This document shows positions 31,547-38,039 of a stretch of 57,897 nt of DNA, piece by piece. A model generated the notes under the pieces. That model was given only the letters and a program-made list of their open reading frames with translations, searched no databases and was not told the DNA's origin. Numbering within the stretch: the first letter of the stretch is position 1; each line of letters opens with the position of its first letter. The position numbers and the translations under genes are program-made. Origin of the DNA: an uncultured Muribaculaceae bacterium (GTDB taxonomy: Bacteria; Bacteroidota; Bacteroidia; Bacteroidales; Muribaculaceae); contig CAJUOC010000015.1 in the NCBI GenBank assembly GCA_910587925.1, positions 1 to 57,897 on the forward strand. The letters are read 5' to 3'.

Positions 31547-32605
31547 ATGAAAAAAATCGCATTATTCTTAACTGTTGCTTTATGTGGCATGTCTGCATCT
31601 GCACAGAATGTGGCTAAGAACGAGGCCAAGCAGCTCCAGGCTTTCCTGTCGCAGCCCGCCGTCGAAGCCGCCACCAACGCTGAAGCCCTCCGGGTAAGCA
31701 ATCCAAAGGACATCGCATCTATCGAAGGAGTCAAGGTCGAAAACGGTCATGTCACCGCCATCGACTGGAAAGGTAAGAAACTTGCCGGTACTCTCGACCT
31801 GAAGGGCTTCACTGCCCTCACCAAGGTAGACGTATCGCGCAACGCGCTGGCCGGCCTCGATGTAGACGGCGCCACCGCCCTCACCGAGCTCAACGCCTCG
31901 CGCAACCGCCTTACCGATTTCGCCGTGACCGACGCACCCGCCCTGGTGAAGATGTCGATCAACAACAATCGCCTGACCGACCTCAACATCACCGGCACCC
32001 CTGCTCTGAAAAACCTCAACTGCTCGAGCAACTACTTTGTAGCGCTCGACATGAGCGGCGCTCCCGCCCTGGTGACTCTCAACTGCCAGTCAAATCACCT
32101 CGAAAGTCTTACCGTAGAGGGCTGCCCCAAGCTGAAAAACCTCTATTGCGGCTACAATAAGCTTACCGGCATGACCCTGGCAGGTCTCACCTCGCTCTCC
32201 AATCTCAACTGCGACGACAACGATATGGCCAACCTCATCGTGTCGAACCTCCCCTCGCTGGGCACTCTCCTCTGCTCCGACAACAATATGAAGAGCCTTG
32301 CCGTACGCGACTGCAACATCCTGCTCGACATCGTATGCTCGTACAACGATCTTACCGACTTCACCGTCACCGGTTGCCCGCAGCTTACCTTCATCGACTG
32401 CTCGTACAACGACCTGACCCAGCTCACTCTGAGCAACCAGACTTTCCTGCAGCGTCTGCTCTGCAACAACAATCAGCTTCAGATGCTCGACGTAAGTTTC
32501 GACCAGGCTCTGACCTACGTAAACTGCCGCTTCAATCAGATTGTCGACCTGCGCACCGAAGCCTGTCCCAACCTCAATCAGATTGCCTGCCAGTGGAATC
32601 CCTAA
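31547..32605 (+). CDS. Secreted leucine-rich-repeat protein
   Basis: 352 residues: signal peptide MKKIALFLTVALCGMSASA, a short N-terminal domain, then about a dozen 21-residue repeats of the form LxxLxCSxNxLTxLxVxGxP (for example LKNLNCSSNYFVALDMSGAP), the TpLRR/BspA-like type found in Bacteroidetes surface proteins. Such proteins bind host or bacterial surface molecules; no ligand is evident. It has no lipobox. Codon use is less GC-extreme near the 5' end. It follows a long AT-rich leader region and ends at a bidirectional terminator. Confidence 0.88.
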   Translation: MKKIALFLTVALCGMSASAQNVAKNEAKQLQAFLSQPAVEAATNAEALRVSNPKDIASIEGVKVENGHVTAIDWKGKKLAGTLDLKGFTALTKVDVSRNALAGLDVDGATALTELNASRNRLTDFAVTDAPALVKMSINNNRLTDLNITGTPALKNLNCSSNYFVALDMSGAPALVTLNCQSNHLESLTVEGCPKLKNLYCGYNKLTGMTLAGLTSLSNLNCDDNDMANLIVSNLPSLGTLLCSDNNMKSLAVRDCNILLDIVCSYNDLTDFTVTGCPQLTFIDCSYNDLTQLTLSNQTFLQRLLCNNNQLQMLDVSFDQALTYVNCRFNQIVDLRTEACPNLNQIACQWNP

Positions 32606-32629
32606 TCTCCCTGCATGACATCATAGCAT

Positions 32630-32662
32630 AAAAAAAGCGCCCCCGCCGGGGGCGCTTTTTTT
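32630..32662. terminator. Bidirectional terminator
   Basis: A-run, GCGCCCCC/GGGGGCGC stem, T-run, usable on both strands, between the convergent LRR gene and the glycan operon. Confidence 0.92.
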
Positions 32663-32665
32663 ATG

Positions 32666-33505
32666 TCACTGCGGCAGCGGTCGCCGCTCAAAGGCGTCGA
32701 TGTAGCTGCCGGGTGTGGAGTTGTAGATATGCGCGCCGATGCTGTCGGCGTATCGGCGTATGCGGTGGTAGGCGGCAAAGGCGGTGTAGAAACTGTGTAC
32801 CACCTCGTGGAGCCGCACGTCGCGGTATGCGGCGGTGACGCGCGATGTCTCGGCGCCGCTGTCGGTATAGAAGTGCGGCTGCACGTTGACCACCACATTG
32901 TCGTCGGTGACGCGTATGGTCTCCATCCACGAGTGGTCGGCGCCGACAAGGTATATCTCGGTATACCCGGCGTGGAGGGCTGTCATGATGGCGGGGATAA
33001 GCACGTTGCGCGGCCGTGGCATGGCCAGCCGGCTGCGGTATACGGCGCGCTCAAAGGCGCCGAATCCCTCGACGCCGACGCAATTGAAGGCCCGCAGGCG
33101 GCCGGCGGCCGATGCGCCGATGCGCGCGCGGGCGGCCGCCATGTATCTCGCCGGCACATATACTGTCGGCTCCCAGGCGGCGCCGGCGAGGCGGCTCCAG
33201 AGCGAGTCGACATTGGCCTGGGCGGTGGCGGTGAAGAAGTGAGGGTCGGCAAGTATGTACAGCTGAGGCCGCAGCTGCTCAAACTCGGGAGTGTTGGCAA
33301 AGAAATTTACCGCCATGGCAGTCATGTGGCTCAGGATGTCGCCCCGGGTGTCGATGGTGCCGCGCAGCGAGGGGCCGTTGGCCAGTATCACGAGGCGGCG
33401 CGATGCCGGCGCGGCTGCCCGGCCCACCGGGCGGCTGTGCAGCGCTATCTTGACGATGCCCTTGAGGGTGGCACCCAGGTCAGAGAGAATTTTCGTCGTA
33501 GACAT
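32666..33505 (-). CDS. Putative glycan-synthesis protein (DUF115/GT42-like fold)
   Basis: 279 residues from MSTTKILSDLGATLKG. The N-terminal RLVILANGPSLRGTID and later YTEIYLVGADHSW resemble the GNGPSL and GxxxIYLxGxD patterns of DUF115 proteins and of GT42 sialyltransferases, which use nucleotide-sugar donors. Function is therefore tentative: a glycosyltransferase-like enzyme for LPS or surface glycan. It is the last gene of a four-gene operon and its start overlaps the preceding gene by 26 bases. Confidence 0.6.
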   Translation of the reverse strand: MSTTKILSDLGATLKGIVKIALHSRPVGRAAAPASRRLVILANGPSLRGTIDTRGDILSHMTAMAVNFFANTPEFEQLRPQLYILADPHFFTATAQANVDSLWSRLAGAAWEPTVYVPARYMAAARARIGASAAGRLRAFNCVGVEGFGAFERAVYRSRLAMPRPRNVLIPAIMTALHAGYTEIYLVGADHSWMETIRVTDDNVVVNVQPHFYTDSGAETSRVTAAYRDVRLHEVVHSFYTAFAAYHRIRRYADSIGAHIYNSTPGSYIDAFERRPLPQ

Positions 33506-34109
33506 GTGTGCGCAGATATGTAGTGGTGTCGGTAGGGTGGAACCCGGGGTAAGCGGCGGCAAAGGCAGCGCCGTCGGCCACGGGGCGCGCGGCCATGCGG
33601 CGCCGCAGCGCGGCGCCGGGCAGCCACCGTGCCAGCGCGGGGCGTGCGGTGAGGATGCGCTTGTCGCCGAGGCGGGCGGCCAGTGCGTCGGCCAGCGAGT
33701 CGAGGGTGTGGGCGCAGCCGTCGGTCACGGTGTAAATCCCCGGAGTGCCCAAGGTGAGGGCGACGGCTCGGGCCAGGTCGGTGGCGTGGATGGCGGCGAC
33801 GGGCACCTCACTGCCCGGCACGTGGAAAAATGTGCCGCGCCACACCCGCGAGGCCAGCTCCATGGGCCAGCCCGTCATGCCGGTGCCTATCACCCCGTCG
33901 GCGGCCATCACGGCCGCGCCGGGGTAGCTCGCCGCCATGTCGGCGCTCTCGGCCGGCGGGCATACCACAGTGGTGTATGTGGCGCTCGTGGCAGAGTCGT
34001 CGGCGGGCAGCACTGTAGCCACTCCGGCGAGCTCCACCTCTATATAAGGGCGCACGAAGCCGAGGTCGCCGGCTATGAGGCGCAGGGTAGGGAGATTATC
34101 TTCTTGCAT
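33480..34109 (-). CDS. Degenerate NAD-dependent epimerase-like protein
   Basis: 209 residues starting MQEDNLPTLRLIAGDLGFV. The pattern VPVAAIHATDLARAVALTLG ... GIYTVTDG matches the C-terminal half of extended short-chain dehydrogenases that modify nucleotide sugars, and GVIGTGMTGWPMELASRVWRG matches the central region. However, the N-terminal GxxGxxG NAD motif and the YxxxK catalytic pair are not found. It may be a shortened, non-catalytic member, or the start may be misjudged. It overlaps the GT2 gene upstream by 14 bases and the next gene by 26. Confidence 0.55.
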   Translation of the reverse strand: MQEDNLPTLRLIAGDLGFVRPYIEVELAGVATVLPADDSATSATYTTVVCPPAESADMAASYPGAAVMAADGVIGTGMTGWPMELASRVWRGTFFHVPGSEVPVAAIHATDLARAVALTLGTPGIYTVTDGCAHTLDSLADALAARLGDKRILTARPALARWLPGAALRRRMAARPVADGAAFAAAYPGFHPTDTTTYLRTHVYDENSL

Positions 34110-34818
34110 AGTCGCGGAGTATGTATATGTATCTGGCGGCGAGCCGCAGCGGAGATGCCGGCAGGCCGTGGGCGCGCAGTATGCGCAGTTTGGCAAGATT
34201 GTTGCGCCACAGGCGCGCGCCCGGGCGTGTCGACAGGCCGCCGAGGCTCATCATGGTGGTGAGTATGCCCGAGTAGGCTCCTCGCAGACGGGTGTCGCCG
34301 GCGATGCGTACCCACATGTCGAAGTCGGCGCATACCCGCTCGGCCGTGTCGTATGGCCCGACAGCCGCGAGAGCCTCGCGGCGCATGAAGAGCGACGGAT
34401 GCGGCGGCTGCAGCCCGCGCGCGAGCAGCGTGGCCGACAGCCCGGCCGAGCCGCTGTAGCGGCGCCCGGGTCGGCGGTCGGCGCCGCTCACATACTGTAT
34501 GTCGCCCCATATGTAGTCGAGGGCGTGGGTGTCGAAGGCGCGGGCGACCCGCGCCAGCACGTCGGCCGAGGCAAAGGTGTCGCCCGCGTGAAGCAGGCCG
34601 ACGACCTCGCCCGTGGCGGCGGCAAAGCCGCGGTTGAGCGCATCGTACACGCCCCGCGGCGGGGTGTGGATTACCCGCGCGCCCCCGGCCTTCACTTCAG
34701 GATCGGCCGACACGATGATGTGCTCTATATCGGTGTGGGTCTGCGCCCTCACCGAGGCCACGGCCATATCGAGGTCGGCACCGCCGCGCAGGGTGGGGGT
34801 GATTACGGAAATTCTCAT
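34096..34818 (-). CDS. Family 2 glycosyltransferase
   Basis: 240 residues, start MRISVITPTLRGGADLDMAV. GT-A fold with the nucleotide-binding start, HAGDTFASADVL as the acidic metal site region, and CADFDMWVRIA as the catalytic-base region, all usual for GT2 enzymes that extend LPS or O-glycan chains. Donor and acceptor are unknown. Its ATG shares a base with the stop codon of the preceding membrane protein (TGATG), so translation is coupled. Confidence 0.88.
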   Translation of the reverse strand: MRISVITPTLRGGADLDMAVASVRAQTHTDIEHIIVSADPEVKAGGARVIHTPPRGVYDALNRGFAAATGEVVGLLHAGDTFASADVLARVARAFDTHALDYIWGDIQYVSGADRRPGRRYSGSAGLSATLLARGLQPPHPSLFMRREALAAVGPYDTAERVCADFDMWVRIAGDTRLRGAYSGILTTMMSLGGLSTRPGARLWRNNLAKLRILRAHGLPASPLRLAARYIYILRDYARR

Positions 34819-36173
34819 CACCCCATGTGTATCTTGTGACAAATCAGCAGCGTGGCCGTCATGCCCAGGGCAAACACCGCCAGCCATACGCGCAGGCTGC
34901 GGCGTCGCCATGCCACCGCAGCGGTATACGCGACCATCGGCATCATCAGCGGCAACAGCGGCAGCGCATATCGCGATATGCGCCCCGCAAAGAGATATGC
35001 CGTGATGATATAGCAGGCCGCGGCCCACAGCCCCAGGCGCACCATCGGCGCGGGCGAGCGGCGGGCGAGCGCGGCCGCCCAGTATACAAGCAGCGCTCCG
35101 GCGGCATACCAGGTATACTGGCAGTGAGCCAGCGGCACGGTCGGGCCAAAGAGGCGGTCGCTCGCCCAGTCCCAGGGGAAAGGGATGAGAAACTGCATCA
35201 CGACCGTAGCCGGCAGCAGCATCAGCCGCTTCCATACCGGCATGGCGGGGTAGGCCGCCAGCAGCGAGTCGACCGTGCCGTCGCCGCCGCCCGAGCCGCT
35301 TGCGGCGATGTACATGTCGCTCATGCCGCTGTCGTATGTGGCCGGTATATAGGATAGGGCATACATCACCCCGACGCGCGCGGCCACAGCCAGCGCGGCC
35401 ACCCCGGCAAAGGGCAGTATGCCGCGGCGGCGCACCGCAAAGATCAGGGCGCCGAGCGCCAGGAAATTAAGCGTATTGGGGCGGTATACCGCCATGACGA
35501 CCACGGCCGCGACGGCTGCCAGCCAGGTCGCGGGGCCGCGGCTGCCCCCGTCGAGCCTCACCAGCGCCAGGGCGCCGAGCGCCATACCCAGCGCCAGCGG
35601 CACATCCTTGATGAGCACCGTGGCCTGCACCATGAAGTAGCACATAAGGCTCAGAGCCAGCATCGATCCAAAAGCGATGTCGCGCCGCCCGGTGAGGCGG
35701 CCGGCTATCGCGCCCGTGATCACTATCGACAGCAGCGCCGATAGCAGCCCCGGCATGAGGGAAGTGAAAGCGTCGTGGCCAAGCGTATACATCAGCAGGG
35801 CAGTGACGCAGGCCGCCGGCTGTATCGACAGGCGTCCGCGCTCGACGATGCGCCTTGCTTCGCCCCAGCGCTCCCAGGCGTCGACATTGTGGAAGTACGG
35901 CCACTCGGCTGTGCCACCCGAGCCTAAGGTAAAAAAGTTGACATTGGCCACCGCTCCGACAAAAAGCGCCGTGGCGACCGCCAGCAGCAGCATCGCTCCT
36001 GCGTGCGAGCGGCAGGGCACGGCCGCATAGGCAGCGCCCGTCACGGCCAGCGCCAGCGTAAACCCGATGCCCGCGCGGTACCATCCCGCGCCCGGCCATA
36101 CCCACAGCGCCACCGCCAGCACACAGTAGCAGGCGGCCACAGCGGTGCCGTATCGCGCGATAATACTTTTCAT
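34818..36173 (-). CDS. Polytopic membrane glycosyltransferase-like protein
   Basis: 451 residues, start MKSIIARYGTAVAACYCVLA, about 11-12 membrane segments, with large loops carrying FFTLGSGGTAEWPYFHNVDAW and ending AVFALGMTATLLIC. The layout fits a GT39/GT83-like polyprenyl-phosphate-sugar glycosyltransferase or an O-antigen ligase/polymerase-type protein; I cannot choose between these. First gene of the operon with GT2, epimerase-like and DUF115-like genes, so surface glycan assembly is the probable role. Confidence 0.7.
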   Translation of the reverse strand: MKSIIARYGTAVAACYCVLAVALWVWPGAGWYRAGIGFTLALAVTGAAYAAVPCRSHAGAMLLLAVATALFVGAVANVNFFTLGSGGTAEWPYFHNVDAWERWGEARRIVERGRLSIQPAACVTALLMYTLGHDAFTSLMPGLLSALLSIVITGAIAGRLTGRRDIAFGSMLALSLMCYFMVQATVLIKDVPLALGMALGALALVRLDGGSRGPATWLAAVAAVVVMAVYRPNTLNFLALGALIFAVRRRGILPFAGVAALAVAARVGVMYALSYIPATYDSGMSDMYIAASGSGGGDGTVDSLLAAYPAMPVWKRLMLLPATVVMQFLIPFPWDWASDRLFGPTVPLAHCQYTWYAAGALLVYWAAALARRSPAPMVRLGLWAAACYIITAYLFAGRISRYALPLLPLMMPMVAYTAAVAWRRRSLRVWLAVFALGMTATLLICHKIHMG

Positions 36174-36228
36174 GCGGCAAAAGTACCATAAATTTTCCAT
36201 ATACGTAAAAAAATGGTATTTTTGCCGC
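36174..36228. promoter_or_regulatory. Mirror-image divergent promoter, both sides leaderless
   Basis: The 55 bases between two divergent ATG codons are bounded by inverted arms CATGCGGCAAAAGTACCA and TGGTATTTTTGCCGCATG. The minus-strand -7 box is TACTTTTG (36178-36185) and the plus-strand box TATTTTTG (36217-36224). Each is followed by CCGC and then ATG, so both mRNAs should begin at or within a base or two of the start codon. Confidence 0.75.
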
Positions 36229-37047
36229 ATGAAACAAAGCGAGTCAGCCGAGCATCCGCTCATGCGCATAGATGTCGGCGCAGTGCTCGCCGCGCGCCTC
36301 GGCCGCCGGCCGCCGCGCGCGGTGACCGCCGCGCTCGAGCGACTGGTATGCCAGTCGAGGCTCAATGCCATGCTCGAGTATGCCTGGCCGCGCCGCGGAG
36401 CCGACTTCTGCCGCGCCGTGGTCGAGCATCTTGGCATCACGGTGAGGGTCGACGGGCTCGACCGCCTGCCCGCCTCGCCGCGCATCATCGCCGTGAGCAA
36501 TCATCCGCTCGGTGGCCTCGACGGCATGATACTCATCGACATCTTCTCGCGCGCCTATGGCCGCGATGTGCGCTTTGTCGTCAACGACCTGCTCGGAGCC
36601 GTCGAGCCGCTGTCAGATGTATTTGTGCCGGTCAACAAGCATGGCGCGCAGTCGCGCGACTACGCCGCCGCCGTCGAGGCTGCCTTTGCCTCCGACGCGC
36701 CGGTGCTGATGTTTCCGGCCGGGCTGTGCTCGCGCCGTCGCGATGGCCGCGTGGCCGACCTCGAGTGGCAGAAAATGTTTGTGCTCAAGGCCCGCCGCTA
36801 CGGCCGCGCCGTGGTGCCCGTGCACTTCGACGCCGCCAACTCGCCCCGCTTCTACCGCTGGGCGCGCCTGCGCGAGCGCCTGGGCATACGCTTCAACGCC
36901 GAGATGGTGCTGCTTCCCTCCGAGGTATTCCGCGCCGAGGGGCGCACATTTGACATACGCATCGGGCATCCCGTCGACAGCGCCTTGCTCGAGGGCGACC
37001 CGCGACAGGCGGCCGCCCGCATACGCAACTTAGTATACACACTATGA
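36229..37047 (+). CDS. glsA: Lysophospholipid-type acyltransferase, GlsA-like
   Basis: 272 residues. PlsC-type acyltransferase with IIAVSNHPLGGLDGMI standing for the H(x4)D motif (NHPLGGLD) and VLMFPAGLCSRR for the second motif. In Bacteroides the adjacent pair GlsB/GlsA makes glycine (and ornithine/serine-glycine) lipids, GlsA adding the second, O-linked acyl chain. The next gene is GlsB-like and overlaps by four bases (ATGA), the same partnership as in the fused OlsF enzyme. The gene name rests on that pairing and on motifs. Confidence 0.8.
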   Translation: MKQSESAEHPLMRIDVGAVLAARLGRRPPRAVTAALERLVCQSRLNAMLEYAWPRRGADFCRAVVEHLGITVRVDGLDRLPASPRIIAVSNHPLGGLDGMILIDIFSRAYGRDVRFVVNDLLGAVEPLSDVFVPVNKHGAQSRDYAAAVEAAFASDAPVLMFPAGLCSRRRDGRVADLEWQKMFVLKARRYGRAVVPVHFDAANSPRFYRWARLRERLGIRFNAEMVLLPSEVFRAEGRTFDIRIGHPVDSALLEGDPRQAAARIRNLVYTL

Positions 37048-37985
37048 ATCAGAGAATAATACCGCCCGTACCCACCGAGCTTATCGAGGCCGAGCTGACC
37101 CCCGACCGCTTCCTGCGCGACACCAACCGCGCCGGTAATCAGATATATGTGGTCGACGCCCACACGGCGCCCAACGTCATGCGCGAGATCGGCCGCCTGC
37201 GCGAGACCGCCTTCCGCCTCGCCGGCGGCGGCACCGGCCTCGACTGCGACATCGACGCCTACGACCTCATGGACCCGCCCTGCCGCCAGCTCATCGTGTG
37301 GGACCCCGAGAGCAAGCTCATACTGGGCGGCTACCGCTTTATCTGCGGCCGTGACATACGCCTCGACGATGCCGGCCGCCCGCGCATCGCCACCAGCCAT
37401 ATGTTCAACTTCTCGCCCGACTTCCTGGAGCATTACCTGCCGTATACGCTCGAGCTGGGCCGCTCCTTCGTAAGGCCCGAGTACCAGGCGTCGCGAGCCG
37501 GAGCCAAGGCGCTCTACACCCTCGACAATCTCTGGGACGGCCTGGGCTCGCTCACGGTGGTGTATCCCGAGATAAAGTACCTCTTTGGCAAAGTGACCAT
37601 GTATCCCAACTACGGCGAGCACTGCCGCGACATGATACTCTACTTCCTGCACAAGCACTTTCCCGACCGCGACGGCCTCGTGACCCCCATCAAGCCGCTG
37701 CCGCAGAGCTACGACCCCGCCGAGATGGAGGCCATCTTCTCGGGCAATACCTTCAAGGAAGATTACATGATACTCAACTCGCGTGTGCGCGCCTGCGGCC
37801 TCACCATACCGCCGCTGGTCAACGCATACATGAGCCTGTCGCCGACGATGCGTATGTTTGGCACGGCCATCAACGATGAGTTTGGCAACGTCGAGGAGAG
37901 CGGCATTTTCTTTGCCGTTGACGAGATATTCGACGAGAAAAAGCGCCGGCATATCGACACCTTCCGCCCCGTAAAGCTGGGCTGA
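37044..37985 (+). CDS. glsB: GNAT N-acyltransferase, GlsB-like
   Basis: 313 residues, start MNQRIIPPVPTELIEAELTP. GNAT-like N-acyltransferase with LRETAFRLAGGGTGLDCDID, LGGYRFICGRDI and LELGRSFVRPEYQ, as in the ornithine-lipid OlsB-type and hemolysin-like acyltransferases. GlsB transfers a 3-hydroxyacyl chain to glycine as the first step of glycine-lipid synthesis. It overlaps the GlsA-like gene by four bases. No terminator follows; a small hairpin precedes the next gene. Confidence 0.82.
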   Translation: MNQRIIPPVPTELIEAELTPDRFLRDTNRAGNQIYVVDAHTAPNVMREIGRLRETAFRLAGGGTGLDCDIDAYDLMDPPCRQLIVWDPESKLILGGYRFICGRDIRLDDAGRPRIATSHMFNFSPDFLEHYLPYTLELGRSFVRPEYQASRAGAKALYTLDNLWDGLGSLTVVYPEIKYLFGKVTMYPNYGEHCRDMILYFLHKHFPDRDGLVTPIKPLPQSYDPAEMEAIFSGNTFKEDYMILNSRVRACGLTIPPLVNAYMSLSPTMRMFGTAINDEFGNVEESGIFFAVDEIFDEKKRRHIDTFRPVKLG

Positions 37986-38004
37986 GATTTTACGATTACA
38001 GTTT

Positions 38005-38037
38005 CAGGGGGTCATAATAAATGCAACTAACCCCCTG
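38005..38037 (+). promoter_or_regulatory. Stem-loop directly before the PL8 start codon
   Basis: CAGGGGGT (38005-38012) pairs perfectly with ACCCCCTG (38030-38037), two bases before the ATG at 38040. It would cover the ribosome-binding region. It could be a translational control element or a weak terminator of glsAB without a T run. Confidence 0.45.
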
Positions 38038-38039
38038 CC

